64,000 nucleotides of DNA from Nesterenkonia sandarakina (lineage in GTDB: Bacteria; Actinomycetota; Actinomycetes; Actinomycetales; Micrococcaceae): the NCBI RefSeq assembly GCF_003003175.1, contig NZ_PVTY01000009.1:108529-172528 (forward strand), read 5' to 3'. This document shows, piece after piece, positions 1 through 9,054 of this stretch. The position numbers and the translations under genes are program-made. Every line of letters starts with the position of its first letter. Position 1 is the stretch's first letter. The notes under the pieces were generated by a model that was given only the letters and a program-made list of their open reading frames with translations, was not told where the DNA came from and made no database searches.

Positions 1-382
1 ACTTCACCTGCCCGGTCAGCACGGCGGTCGGACCGGTGATCGTGACGTGCACGAGGTCCGCATCGATCTGGGGGTCGCGGAACATCGCGTTTCGCAGACG
101 GGCCTCGGCGTTCCGCAGCGACGTGCGCGCGGCCACGACGATCCGGTTCTGCACCGAGCCGACCCCGGGGAGGCGTCGCACCGCCTGCTCCGCGGCCTCG
201 CGCTGGTAGGTCCAGCAGACCTCGCCGGTCAGCGTGACGTGATGGTCCTCGATCCAGGCCGCGACGGCGCCTTCGTCCAGCCCAGAGATCCAGCTGAGGT
301 GGGACTCCACGAGCTCCTGGAGCGAAGTGCTGACCCTGGTCTCTGCCTGGGTCCGGGCCTGTGATGCGGTCTGGATCGACAA
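1..382 (-). CDS. BON-domain protein, 3' end cut by window edge
   Basis: Reading the minus strand from a TTG at 382 gives an open frame that runs off the window. It contains a clear BON-domain pattern: VTLTGEV, then about 13 residues later AVRRLPGVGSVQNRI. A second repeat is starting at the window edge (VHVTITGPTAVLTGQV). An in-frame stop lies three codons upstream of the TTG, and an AAGGA sits just before it, so the TTG is the only reasonable start. BON domains are thought to bind phospholipid or act as interaction modules; actinobacterial proteins with two or three BON repeats are common and soluble. The gene lies downstream of, and on the same strand as, the ABC-F gene, but a 212-base gap containing a hairpin separates them. 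Cellular role unknown. Confidence 0.72.
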   Translation of the reverse strand, partial: MSIQTASQARTQAETRVSTSLQELVESHLSWISGLDEGAVAAWIEDHHVTLTGEVCWTYQREAAEQAVRRLPGVGSVQNRIVVAARTSLRNAEARLRNAMFRDPQIDADLVHVTITGPTAVLTGQVK

Positions 383-420
383 CGTCCTTCAGTCCCTCCA
401 CGCGGTTCTGGTCGCGGTAT

Positions 421-448
421 CGCGCGCCACGATCCACTCTGGCGCGCG
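421..448 (-). terminator. GC-rich hairpin between the ABC-F and BON genes
   Basis: A perfect 9-bp inverted repeat (CGCGCGCCA / TGGCGCGCG) has a 10-base loop. It lies downstream of the ABC-F stop and upstream of the BON start. There is no T-run, so it is a possible intrinsic-like terminator or a 5' structure of the BON transcript. Confidence 0.35.
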
Positions 449-594
449 GATCGGTCCTCCGCCTAGGGCCATAGGTCCCATTGTGAGCGCGCCCATCACC
501 GCGTGAAGATGCAGGTCACGCGGAGATGAGGAGGCATGGTCATGCAGAGGTGATGCCATGGCGCAGACCCCGGATGGCCGCCTGGAAGCAGAAT

Positions 595-2217
595 TCACCC
601 GAGCTGGATCCGGCGGAATCCGTGCAGGTCACTGATCATCTGCCGGTCGTGGGTCGCGACGACGACGACCGCCGGGGTCTCCTGCAGCGCCGCCGTGAGC
701 TCCTCGATCAGGGACATCGCCAGGTGGTTGCTCGGCTCGTCCAGCAGCAGCACCTCGGGGGCTTCGGCGAGCCGCAGCGCCAGCTCCAGCCGACGCTGCT
801 GGCCCTGGGACAGCTGGGTGAGGGTGGTGTTGACCACGTCGCGGGGCAGCAGACCCAGCGATCCGAGCCCGATGGCCCGGCCGCGCGGGATCGTCCCGCG
901 GCTGACCAGGCGTGCGACATGGGTCTCGAACAGCTCGCGGGCGGTCATGGAGACGTCCCATGCCGGGTTCTCCTGACCGACCAGCGCGATGCGTGCTCCC
1001 GATCGGCGGTGCAGCTCTCCGGCAGTGGGAGGCAGCGTCCCCGCCAGCAGGCCGAGCAGCGTGGATTTGCCGGCTCCGTTGGGTCCGGTGAGCAGCAGCT
1101 TCTGGCCCCCGGTCAGGCGCAGATCGACCGGCGCGGACAGCCGCTCTGCGCATCTCAGCCCAGTCGCCTCGAGGTAGGTCACCCCGGGCTGGGAGTCCAG
1201 GTTCGGAAAGCCCAGTCGGAGCGGCGGCGGGGGCACGGTGATCCGGTGCTCCTCCAGTGCCTCGGCCTGCCGCTTCACCTGCTGCACCACCCCGGGTGCT
1301 CGAGACTGACGTTGGTGCTTATTGGCGCCCTTCTCCGGTCGCCACCCGGTGGAGAGCCGGTTCTGCGCGGTGGAGAGCGCCTCCTGCAGGCGTGAATGCT
1401 CGGCGAGCTGCTCGGCGTGTTCGCGCTCCCAGGTCTCTCGTTCCCGCCGGCGGCCCTGCTGCCAGCCGATGTACCCGCCACCGTAGAGCCGCACCCGTCC
1501 GTCCCGGCTGGGGTCCAGGTCCAGGAACTGCTCCGCGACCTGCTGGAGCAGGTGCCGATCGTGGCTGACCAGCGCGACCCCTCCGGGGTGGGCCCGGACC
1601 CGCCGGGTGAGGAAGTCCACCCCGGCGGCGTCGAGGTGATTGGTCGGTTCGTCGAGCAGCAGAAGGTCCTGCGGCGCCCCCAGCAGGCATGCCAGCCGCA
1701 CCCGGTAGCGCTGTCCCACCGAGAGCTGCGTGAGCCGGCGGCTGCGATCGGAGCAGGCGCCCAGGGCGTCCAGCGCGACGTCCATCTGCCGCTCGGCGTC
1801 CCAGGCGCCGAGCTGCTCGGCGACGGCCAGCGCCCGGACGTACCGCTCCGCGTGCGCCGCCGGGTCGGCGGCGAGGGCCTGGGCGGCGTCGTCGAACTCC
1901 GCCAGGGCGGCCCGCGAGCGGTCCAGCGCACGGTCCACCAGGGTCCCGACGGTGGCGTCGTCGTGGTGCTGCAGCGTCTGTTCGGCGAGGCCCGCGGTGC
2001 CGGTGCGGGAGAGGCTGCCGTGCTCCAGCGGGAGGTCTCCGACCAGGGCGTGCAGCAGCGTGGTCTTGCCGGTGCCGTTCTCACCGACGACGGCGAGCCG
2101 TGACCCGGCGCTGAGCGTGAGGGAGATGCGGTCGAGGATGCGTCGCCCGCCGCGGATGACCGTGAGGTCCGAGGCGGCGAGGTGGAAGGGTCGCGAGGGT
2201 AGGGGTGAGGGTGTCAC
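595..2217 (-). CDS. ABC-F family ATPase (two ATP-binding cassettes)
   Basis: This 540-residue protein has two ABC ATPase cassettes and no membrane segments, the ABC-F arrangement. The first cassette has Walker [10 protein letters not shown] near residue 45, signature [12 protein letters not shown] and Walker [13 protein letters not shown]. The second has GPNGAGKST, signature [12 protein letters not shown] and [10 protein letters not shown]. Between them is a charged helical linker (rich in R, E and Q) matching the P-site tRNA interaction motif. ABC-F proteins act on the ribosome, either as translation factors (EttA, Uup) or as protection factors against antibiotics of the 50S exit region. Which one this is cannot be told from sequence alone. 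The start is GTG with CGGAG just upstream. No neighbouring transporter genes are present, which fits a ribosome-acting protein. Confidence 0.9.
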   Translation of the reverse strand: MTPSPLPSRPFHLAASDLTVIRGGRRILDRISLTLSAGSRLAVVGENGTGKTTLLHALVGDLPLEHGSLSRTGTAGLAEQTLQHHDDATVGTLVDRALDRSRAALAEFDDAAQALAADPAAHAERYVRALAVAEQLGAWDAERQMDVALDALGACSDRSRRLTQLSVGQRYRVRLACLLGAPQDLLLLDEPTNHLDAAGVDFLTRRVRAHPGGVALVSHDRHLLQQVAEQFLDLDPSRDGRVRLYGGGYIGWQQGRRRERETWEREHAEQLAEHSRLQEALSTAQNRLSTGWRPEKGANKHQRQSRAPGVVQQVKRQAEALEEHRITVPPPPLRLGFPNLDSQPGVTYLEATGLRCAERLSAPVDLRLTGGQKLLLTGPNGAGKSTLLGLLAGTLPPTAGELHRRSGARIALVGQENPAWDVSMTARELFETHVARLVSRGTIPRGRAIGLGSLGLLPRDVVNTTLTQLSQGQQRRLELALRLAEAPEVLLLDEPSNHLAMSLIEELTAALQETPAVVVVATHDRQMISDLHGFRRIQLG

Positions 2218-2515
2218 TGCTGCTCCGTCGAGAGGATCGTGCCGGAGCCGGGCAGCGGAGGTCAGCGGCTGCGTCTGCTGCGTCGGGCGTGAGGACGGGA
2301 GCAGAGGCGGCCGCGATCATGGCAGTGCGCTCACAAGGGGTGCACCAGATCGCCGCCCGGCGGGGTCAGATACCGTAGGACGGCGTGCAGCATCGATGAG
2401 AAGGTGGGGAGGAGCCGCGCGCCGTCAGGAGACGGGGCGCAGGCGACCCGAAGGCATGCCCGAGATCTTCATGTCTGGCAGGCTAGCAGAATTTCGAACC
2501 GCAGGAGGAGCCGCG

Positions 2516-2866
2516 ATGACCAGGCACCGGATCTACACGATGAGCTTCGCCAGCGTCTACCCGCACTATGTGACCAAGGCGGAGCGCAAGGGACACAGCC
2601 AGGCCGAGGTCGACGAGATCATCGCGTGGCTCACCGGGTACTCCGCGGACCAGCTGCAGCGGGTCCTCGACGAAGAGGTCGACTTCGAGACGTTCTTCGC
2701 CGAGGCCCCGGCGATGAACCCGTCCCGCTCCCTGGTCACCGGCGTGATCTGCGGCATCAGGGTCGAGGAGATCGAGGAGCCGCTGATGCGCGAGATCCGC
2801 TGCCTGGACAAGCTCATCGATGAGCTGGCCCGGGGCAAGGCGATGGAGAAGGTGCTGCGCGGCTGA
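2516..2866 (+). CDS. DUF2200 family protein
   Basis: This 116-residue soluble protein matches the DUF2200 pattern: it opens with [20 protein letters not shown], followed by EIIAWLTGY and a C-terminal helical part with [17 protein letters not shown]2200 proteins are small, widespread and of unknown function. The ATG at 2516 is fixed by a strong AGGAGG eight bases upstream; the frame is open further upstream, but that part has no family similarity. It is a single-gene unit between the divergent ABC-F gene and the convergent dehydrogenase. Confidence 0.85.
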   Translation: MTRHRIYTMSFASVYPHYVTKAERKGHSQAEVDEIIAWLTGYSADQLQRVLDEEVDFETFFAEAPAMNPSRSLVTGVICGIRVEEIEEPLMREIRCLDKLIDELARGKAMEKVLRG

Positions 2867-2950
2867 GCATCCGGCGGATCCGCCGGCAGAGCCCCTGACT
2901 GAGCCGCTGATGGCTCCTCAGGGTCGAGCCTCCGGGTGAACCTGAGCCGG

Positions 2951-4381
2951 TCAGGACCAATCGACGCTCATGTACTGGACCTCGGTGAACTCCTCCATTC
3001 CGAAGGACCCGCCCTCCCGGCCGATCCCGGCCTGCTTGACCCCGCCGAAGGGAGCGCTGGGATCCGAGACGATCCCGCGATTGACCCCGACCATCCCTGC
3101 CTCGAGCCGCTCGGCGATCTTCATCGCGGTCTGCAGCTTCCCGGCGTAGACATAGGCGGAGAGCCCGACCTCCGCGGCATTGGCCAGCTCGATGACCGCG
3201 TCCAGATCGGTCCAGGCCACCACGGGTGCGACCGGTCCGAAGATCTCCTCGCGGAGGATCTGCGCATCCACCGGCACCCCGGTGAGCAGCGTAGGAGCCA
3301 GGAACGCCGGGTTCAGCCCCTCCGCCAGATGTGCCTGCGCGGCGATGACCGCGCCCTGGTCCACCGCGCCCTGGATCAGCCCGCGGATCTGCTCGGCGGC
3401 CTGCTCGGTGATCACCGGACCGATGTCGGCCCCTTCCGCCGGGTCACCCACCCGCAGCGCCGCGATCCGGGCGCCGAACTTCTCGGTGAACTCCCCCAGC
3501 ACGTCCTGGTGGACGTAGAAGCGGTTCGCCGCGGTGCATGCCTGCCCGCCGTTGCGGAACTTCGCGAGCATCGCCCCGTCCACCGCGGCGGCGATGTCCG
3601 CCCCGGAGGTCACGATGAACGGTGCGTTCCCGCCGAGCTCCATGGAGGTGTTCACCACGCGTTCGGCGCACTGGGCCAGCAGTCGCCGCCCGACCCCGGT
3701 GGACCCGGTGAAGGAGAGCTTGCGGACCCGATCATCAGCGAGCCAGGCGGTGACCACTCGGCTCGCGGAGCTGGACGCCGCGACCTGCACCACTCCCTCC
3801 GGCACCCCGGCCTGGGTGAGGATCTCCGCGATCGCGAAGGCAGTCAGCGGGGTCTCACTGGCGGGCTTCAGCAGCACCGAGCAGCCTGCGGCCAGGGCCG
3901 GGCCGATCTTGCGGGTGGCCATCGCGGCGGGGAAGTTCCACGGGGTGATGAGCACCGCGACCCCCACCGGGTGCCGGGTCACCACGTTGCGGACTCCCCC
4001 GGCCGGCGCCTCGGTGTAGTCACCAGGTGTCCGCACGGCCTCCTCGGCGTACCAGCGGAAGAACTCGCTGGCATAGGTCACCTCGGCCGCGGCGTCGGTC
4101 TGAGACTTGCCGTTCTCGGCCACGATCAGGTCGCGCAGCCGCTCGGCCTGTTCCTGCATGCCCCGGTAGGCGGCCATGAGGACCTCGGAGCGATGCCGGG
4201 GGCTGGTGGCGCGCCAGGTGCGGAACCCGGCCTGGGCGGCGTCGACCATTGCGGCGGCCTCGTCCGCGGAGTGGTCGCGGACCAGGTCCACCACCGCGCC
4301 GGTGGCGGGGTTGCGCACCGGGAACGTGGGGTGCCCGGGATTCCCTGCGGCGGGCATCGTGGCGGAGTGTTCAGCGTGCAT
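2951..4381 (-). CDS. gabD: NAD(P)-dependent succinate-semialdehyde dehydrogenase
   Basis: This is an aldehyde dehydrogenase of 476 residues. It has the cofactor-binding segment ITPWNFP, catalytic Glu248 in the SMELGGNAP motif and nucleophile Cys282 in GGQACTAANR. The C-terminal PFGGVKQAGIGREGG is typical of the succinate-semialdehyde branch. It would oxidise succinic semialdehyde, one of the two products of the aldolase at 6298-7083, to succinate, which completes the pathway. The ATG at 4381 overlaps the end of the hydroxylase gene by 11 bases and has GGAGG upstream; a frame-extending start at 4420 lacks a ribosome site. It is the last gene of the operon. The specific substrate is inferred from context. 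Confidence 0.85.
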   Translation of the reverse strand: MHAEHSATMPAAGNPGHPTFPVRNPATGAVVDLVRDHSADEAAAMVDAAQAGFRTWRATSPRHRSEVLMAAYRGMQEQAERLRDLIVAENGKSQTDAAAEVTYASEFFRWYAEEAVRTPGDYTEAPAGGVRNVVTRHPVGVAVLITPWNFPAAMATRKIGPALAAGCSVLLKPASETPLTAFAIAEILTQAGVPEGVVQVAASSSASRVVTAWLADDRVRKLSFTGSTGVGRRLLAQCAERVVNTSMELGGNAPFIVTSGADIAAAVDGAMLAKFRNGGQACTAANRFYVHQDVLGEFTEKFGARIAALRVGDPAEGADIGPVITEQAAEQIRGLIQGAVDQGAVIAAQAHLAEGLNPAFLAPTLLTGVPVDAQILREEIFGPVAPVVAWTDLDAVIELANAAEVGLSAYVYAGKLQTAMKIAERLEAGMVGVNRGIVSDPSAPFGGVKQAGIGREGGSFGMEEFTEVQYMSVDWS

Positions 4382-6287
4382 GGTCGGCCTCCAGGAAGAT
4401 ACCGGCGAAGAAGTCGGCAAGGGCTGCGGTGTCGGTCAGCGGCAGCACGTGCGCGACGTACTGGTCCGGGCGGACGACGACGACGCAGCCCTCCCGGCTG
4501 ATCCCGCGCTCGGCGAAGATGTCCTGCTCGGGGTGGGTGCCGAAGACCCGGTCCCGGGCGGTGAGTCCGAAGGGTCCCACCGTGGGCAGGAAGGCGCGCG
4601 GAGCGTCGGTGACGTCGAACTGGTCATGTGGCTGCTGGTAGATGACCTTGATGTCGAAGAGCGTGTCCTCGTCCTGCGCGGCCGGGGTGTGGCGCAGCAC
4701 CGGGGAGCTCGGGTCGGTGTGCAGCCAGTGCGCCCAGTCGGCCAGGGCCGAGGCGGCCCCGGAACGGGACTCCCCGGCGGCTGGAGCGTCGGCGAACGCG
4801 TAGAGCCGCCAGCGTCCGTCGGCGGTGGCCAGGTGGCCCAGCTGCAGCGGGTTCCCGTCACAGACCCGGGACACATAGGCGGACTTGAACCGCTTCCCCA
4901 CCGGGAATCCGGTGGCCAGCTCCTGATGGGTGGCCTCCCCGGTGATCATCGATGGTGTGTACTCGGTCATGAAACCGGCCGGGAACTCGATGGTCTTGAC
5001 GTAGAAGTCCTCCAGCGCGGAGGGATCCTCCATCTCTTCGGGCTTCTGCGCCATCAGCGTGGACCACTGCTTGTCGAAGTCGATGAGGTTCTGCGCGATC
5101 ACCTGCCGCTCGCCCGAGTAGGTGCTCAGCAGCGAGGCCGGGCTGCGACCCTGCAGCACCTGACCCAGCTTCCAGCCGAGGTTGAATCCGTCCTGCATGG
5201 ACACGTTCATGCCCTGCCCGGCCTTGGCGCTGTGCGTGTGACAGGCGTCCCCGGCGATGAACACCCTGGGCGCGCGCTGACCGATGAGCTCGGCGGGCAC
5301 GTCGTCGAACGTCTCGGTCACCCGGTGCCCGACCTCGTAGACGCTGTGCCAGGCCACATGCTTCACGTCCACCGTGTAGGGGTGCATGATCCGGTTGGCG
5401 TTCTCGATGATCGCCTCGAGGGTGGTCTGGCGGACCTGGGCGCCCTCCCCGGGCTGGACCTCGCCGAGGTCCACGTACATCCGGAACAGGTGTCCGCCCT
5501 CGCGCGGGATCAGCAGGATGCTGCCCCCGGACCGGGACTGGATCGCGCATTTGCGGCGGATGTCGGGGAAGTCGGTCACGGCGAGGACGTCCATCACGCC
5601 CCAGGCGTGATTGGCCCGGTCGCCCTCCATGGTGCAGCCGATGGCCTCGCGCACCCCGCTGCGGGCTCCGTCGGCGCCGAGGACATAGCGGGCCCAGACG
5701 GTGCGTTCCCGGCCCTGCTCCGGGCCGCCCGAGCGGCGCAGGGTGACCTCCACCGGATGCTCCCCGGACTCATGCACGGTCAGGTCCACGAACTCCCAGC
5801 CGAAGTCGGGGGTCATCCGGGAGGGCGAGTTCGCCATGGACTCGGCGAAGTAGTCCAGCACCCGGGCCTGGTTGACGATCAGGTGTGGGAACTCGCTGAT
5901 CCCATGCGGGTCATCGGCGGGTCGGGCGGTGCGGGTGATGTTCTCCGGCGTCTCCGGGTCGGGCTTCCAGAACGCCATCTCGGTGATGTGGTACGCCTCG
6001 TTGGAGATCTCATCGGCGAAGCCGAAGGCCTGGAAGGTCTCCACGCTGCGCGCCTGGATGCCGTCGGCCTGACCGACCTCGAGCCGACCCGCACGCTTCT
6101 CGATGATCCGGGTGTGGACCTGCGGGAACTGGGCCAGCTGGGCGGCCGCGATCATCCCCGCCGGGCCGGTGCCCACGATGAGCACGTCCATGTGCTCCGG
6201 GAGCTCCTGCGGGCGGTCGAGTCCGACGCCGGCGGGCGCCTGGACCCGCGGGTTCTTGGAGACGTAGCCGTGGTGGTGGAACTGCAT
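4371..6287 (-). CDS. FAD-dependent aromatic hydroxylase, MobA (3-hydroxybenzoate 4-monooxygenase) type
   Basis: This is a 638-residue flavoprotein of the phenol-hydroxylase class. It has a GTGPAG dinucleotide motif at residues 39-44, a second FAD motif ADGARS, the GD motif FIAGDACHTHSAKAGQG, and a C-terminal thioredoxin-like domain. Length and many segments (QADGIQARS, WGVMDVLAVTDFPD, IPREGGH) agree closely with Comamonas MobA, which makes protocatechuate from 3-hydroxybenzoate. Here it sits inside a homoprotocatechuate operon that has no HpaBC, so it may hydroxylate 3- or 4-hydroxyphenylacetate instead; that is inference. The ATG at 6287 has GAGGAG eight bases upstream and begins 10 bases after the aldolase stop. 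Confidence 0.82.
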   Translation of the reverse strand: MQFHHHGYVSKNPRVQAPAGVGLDRPQELPEHMDVLIVGTGPAGMIAAAQLAQFPQVHTRIIEKRAGRLEVGQADGIQARSVETFQAFGFADEISNEAYHITEMAFWKPDPETPENITRTARPADDPHGISEFPHLIVNQARVLDYFAESMANSPSRMTPDFGWEFVDLTVHESGEHPVEVTLRRSGGPEQGRERTVWARYVLGADGARSGVREAIGCTMEGDRANHAWGVMDVLAVTDFPDIRRKCAIQSRSGGSILLIPREGGHLFRMYVDLGEVQPGEGAQVRQTTLEAIIENANRIMHPYTVDVKHVAWHSVYEVGHRVTETFDDVPAELIGQRAPRVFIAGDACHTHSAKAGQGMNVSMQDGFNLGWKLGQVLQGRSPASLLSTYSGERQVIAQNLIDFDKQWSTLMAQKPEEMEDPSALEDFYVKTIEFPAGFMTEYTPSMITGEATHQELATGFPVGKRFKSAYVSRVCDGNPLQLGHLATADGRWRLYAFADAPAAGESRSGAASALADWAHWLHTDPSSPVLRHTPAAQDEDTLFDIKVIYQQPHDQFDVTDAPRAFLPTVGPFGLTARDRVFGTHPEQDIFAERGISREGCVVVVRPDQYVAHVLPLTDTAALADFFAGIFLEADHAR

Positions 6288-6297
6288 GGGTGACTCC

Positions 6298-7083
6298 TCA
6301 GTGAGCGGTGCGTGGGATGAAGTCCGCGGCGAGCTGCTCCGAGCCGCGGGCCACGAGGGAGACGTCGGCGCCCACAAGGACCCAGGACGCCCCGGCGTCG
6401 AGGTAGTCACGGGCGGCGGCCGGATCGAAGGCGTTGACGCCGGCGGTCTTGCCGGCGCGGCGGGCGGCGGTGAAGGTGGACTTCACGGCGTCGACCACCT
6501 GGGGGTGGGTCTGCTGCCCGAGCAGGCCCATCGAGGCGGAGAGGTCGCTGGGACCGGCGAAGATCCCGTCGATGCCCTCCACCGCGGCGATCGCCTCGGC
6601 GTTCTCCACGCCTTCCGCGGTCTCGATCTGCAGGTAGATGCTGATGTGCGAGGCGGCGTCGTCGAGGTAGTCCCGCACTCGGTTCCAGCGGCCCGAGCGG
6701 GCGAGCGCGTTGCCGATGCCGCGCCGCCCTGCCGGTGGGTACTGCGTGGAGGCGGCGACCGCCCGGGCCTGTTCCGGTGTGGAGATCATCGGGATCAGCA
6801 GGTTCTGCACGCCGAGGTCCAGCACCTGCTTGATGGTGACCGGGTCGTCGGAGGAGAGCCGGACCAGCGGGGTCACCGGGTAGCCGGAGAGCGCGTGCAG
6901 CTGGGCGAGCACGGATTCCAGCCCGTTGGGGGCGTGCTCCATGTCGATGAGCACCAGGTCCAGTCCGGAGCCGGCCATGATCTCGGCCATCACCGGGGAG
7001 CCGGAGCAGACCCAGCCGCCGATCAGCGCACGGTCGGCGGCGGCGAGGTCCTCGCGCAGGGTGGGTTTCAGTTGAAGCGGCAT
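6298..7083 (-). CDS. hpaI: 4-hydroxy-2-oxoheptane-1,7-dioate aldolase (HpcH/HpaI family)
   Basis: This is a 261-residue class II pyruvate aldolase with a TIM-barrel fold. Family signatures include LVLIDMEHAP (Asp47, Glu49, His50), the metal-binding Glu in YLQIETAEGVEN, and the IFAGPSDLSASMG segment carrying the second metal ligand. It splits 4-hydroxy-2-oxoheptanedioate into pyruvate and succinic semialdehyde. The start at 7083 overlaps the hydratase gene by 16 bases, a sign of translational coupling. It lies between the hydratase that makes its substrate and the dehydrogenase that uses its product. The homologous 2-dehydro-3-deoxyglucarate aldolases are the main alternative, but context favours HpaI. 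Confidence 0.88.
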   Translation of the reverse strand: MPLQLKPTLREDLAAADRALIGGWVCSGSPVMAEIMAGSGLDLVLIDMEHAPNGLESVLAQLHALSGYPVTPLVRLSSDDPVTIKQVLDLGVQNLLIPMISTPEQARAVAASTQYPPAGRRGIGNALARSGRWNRVRDYLDDAASHISIYLQIETAEGVENAEAIAAVEGIDGIFAGPSDLSASMGLLGQQTHPQVVDAVKSTFTAARRAGKTAGVNAFDPAAARDYLDAGASWVLVGADVSLVARGSEQLAADFIPRTAH

Positions 7084-7853
7084 GTCAGGGTTCCTAGTTC
7101 TCCGTAGTCGCAGGTCACGGTGTCGCCCCGCTCCACCCACATCGGGCGGGTGAAGGAGCCGGCGAGGATCAGCTCGCCGGCCTGCAGGCTGTCGCCGTGG
7201 GAGGCCAGCTTGTTCGCCAGCCAGACCACACCCATGGCGGGATGGTTCAGCACGGAGGCGGCGACGCCGGACTCCTCGATGGTCTCGTTGCGGTAGAGCA
7301 GCGCGGAGACCCAGCGCAGGTCCACCGCATCCGGGGCCACCGGGTTGCCGCCGTAGACCATGCCGCCCATGGCCGCGTTGTCGCTGATCGTGTCCACGAT
7401 GGTTCGGCCGGCCATCTCGATCCGGCTGGAGAGGATCTCCAGGGCGGGCACCACGTAGTCGGTGGCGTCGAGCACGTCGAAGACCGTGACCCCGGGGCCC
7501 TTGAGCGGCTTGCCGAGCTTGAAGGCGAGCTCGACCTCGATCCGGACGTTGGAGAACCGGCCGTGCTCGATCACCGAGCCGTTCTCGAAGACCATGTCGT
7601 CGAAGATCGCGCCGTAGTCCGGTTCGGTGATCCCGGTGGCCACCTGCATCACCTTGGAGGTCAGCCCGATCTTGCGGCCCACCATCCGGCGCCCGGAGGC
7701 GACGGCGCGGCGTCGCCATTCGTTCTGCACCGCGTAGGAGTCCTCGATGGTCATCTCGGGGTGGCGGGTGGTCAGCAGCGGGATCATGCTGCGCTGCGCC
7801 TCCGCCTCCGCGAGCTCGTCGGCGATGGTGGTGATCTCATCTGGGGTCAGCAT
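7068..7853 (-). CDS. hpaH: 2-oxo-hept-4-ene-1,7-dioate hydratase
   Basis: This is a 261-residue member of the FAH-like vinylpyruvate hydratase family (HpaH, MhpD, XylJ). Visible signatures are GRKIGLTSK, the metal-site stretch RIEVELAFKLGKPL, and a DNAAMGGMVYGGNP segment. It adds water to the ring-opened, decarboxylated dienoate of homoprotocatechuate and hands the product to the aldolase. The ATG at 7853 has AGGAG seven bases upstream; the frame is open further upstream but runs into the dioxygenase gene. It is the fourth enzyme gene of the operon and ends inside the aldolase start region. Confidence 0.88.
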   Translation of the reverse strand: MLTPDEITTIADELAEAEAQRSMIPLLTTRHPEMTIEDSYAVQNEWRRRAVASGRRMVGRKIGLTSKVMQVATGITEPDYGAIFDDMVFENGSVIEHGRFSNVRIEVELAFKLGKPLKGPGVTVFDVLDATDYVVPALEILSSRIEMAGRTIVDTISDNAAMGGMVYGGNPVAPDAVDLRWVSALLYRNETIEESGVAASVLNHPAMGVVWLANKLASHGDSLQAGELILAGSFTRPMWVERGDTVTCDYGELGTLTCRFN

Positions 7854-7884
7854 CGTGATCTCCTGGTCTCTGGCTCGCCCGGCA

Positions 7885-8994
7885 TCAGAGCTGGTGGCCC
7901 AGCTTGTACTCGCCCTGTTTCCAGGAGGGCACGGAGTCCTCGTCATTCTTGCGGGTGTAGGAGAACCCGTCGGCGCCGATGGTCACGTCCATCTCGGAAT
8001 GCTCGGTGCGCTCCACCGAGGGCATCGGGCGCCCGTGCAGGTCCAGCACCGTGGAGGCCTCGGTGTACCAGGACGGGACCACAGGATTGCCCCACCAGTC
8101 GCGGCGCTGGTTGTCGTGCACGTCCCAGGTCACCACCGGGTTGTCCGGGTCTCCGGTGTAGTAGTCCTGGGTGTAGATCTCGATCCGGTGCCCGTCGGGG
8201 TCGCGGATGTAGAGGTAGAAGGCGTTGGAGACGCCGTGCCGGCCGGGGCCGCGCTCGATGTGGTCGGAGAGCCGCAGCGCGCCGAGCTTGTCGCAGATCG
8301 CGAGCACGTTGTGCTTCTCGTGGGTGGCGAAGGCCACGTGGTGCATCCTAGGTCCGGCGCCGCCGGTCATCGCGGTGTCGTGCACGGTGGGCTTGCGCCG
8401 CATCCAGGCCGCGTAGGTGGTGCCGTGCTCGTCCTGGATGTCCTCGGTGACCCGGAAGCCGAGGTCCTCCATATAGGCCACGGCCTTGGGCACGTCCGGG
8501 GTGACCTGGTTGAAGTGGTCCAGCCGGACCAGCGCGCCGGGGGTGTAGAGATCGTAGCGCCAGGCCAGGCGTTCGACGTGCTCCACGTCGTGGAAGAACT
8601 CGTAGGGGAAGCCCAGCGGGTCCTGGACCCGCACGGAGTCCCCGATGCCGCGAGTGAAGCCTTCCCTGTTGCGGATGACCTCGCAGCCGAGCTCGCGGTA
8701 GAACGCCTCGGCCTTGTCCAAGTCTTCAGGCGCGCGCACCCGGTAGGAGAAGGCGGCGACGGCCGCCTGGTCTCCGCGGCGCAGCACCAGGTTGTGGTGG
8801 ATGAACTCCTCCATGGAACGCAGATAGATCGCGTCCTCGTCCTCGGCGGTGACCGTGAGGTCCAGGACGTCGACATAGAAGTCGCGGGAGCGCTGCAGAT
8901 CGGTGACGATCAGCTCCATATAGGCGCAGCGCAGGATGTCCGGCGCCGGGGAGGAGGGGGTCGGGATCCGATCCTGGGTGGGGGTGTCAGTCAT
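7885..8994 (-). CDS. hpaD: Homoprotocatechuate (3,4-dihydroxyphenylacetate) 2,3-dioxygenase
   Basis: This is a 369-residue extradiol dioxygenase of the vicinal oxygen chelate type, like the Brevibacterium fuscum Fe and Arthrobacter globiformis Mn enzymes. The 2-His-1-carboxylate metal site is His160 (VRLDHFNQV), His219 (RMHHVAF) and Glu272 (RIEIYTQDYYTGD). The catalytic His205 (KPTVHDTAM) and Tyr262 are also in place, all five residues later than in the B. fuscum numbering. It opens the ring between C2 and C3. The start at ATG 8994 has AAGGA eight bases upstream; an ATG three codons earlier has the ribosome site too close. Whether Fe or Mn is used cannot be read from sequence. Confidence 0.95.
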   Translation of the reverse strand: MTDTPTQDRIPTPSSPAPDILRCAYMELIVTDLQRSRDFYVDVLDLTVTAEDEDAIYLRSMEEFIHHNLVLRRGDQAAVAAFSYRVRAPEDLDKAEAFYRELGCEVIRNREGFTRGIGDSVRVQDPLGFPYEFFHDVEHVERLAWRYDLYTPGALVRLDHFNQVTPDVPKAVAYMEDLGFRVTEDIQDEHGTTYAAWMRRKPTVHDTAMTGGAGPRMHHVAFATHEKHNVLAICDKLGALRLSDHIERGPGRHGVSNAFYLYIRDPDGHRIEIYTQDYYTGDPDNPVVTWDVHDNQRRDWWGNPVVPSWYTEASTVLDLHGRPMPSVERTEHSEMDVTIGADGFSYTRKNDEDSVPSWKQGEYKLGHQL

Positions 8995-9054
8995 CAGAAG
9001 CATCCTTGCTCGATGGTGGAAAGTGCGGGTGTGGGTGGTGCAGAGGCGAGAGGC

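Noticed and set aside
389..598. 69-codon minus-strand frame between the ABC-F and BON genes
   Set aside because: No ribosome site or similarity; it spans the hairpin at 421-448.
4176..6293. 705-codon plus-strand open frame over the MobA-type hydroxylase
   Set aside because: Antisense shadow; no motif, while the minus strand has a complete FAD hydroxylase.
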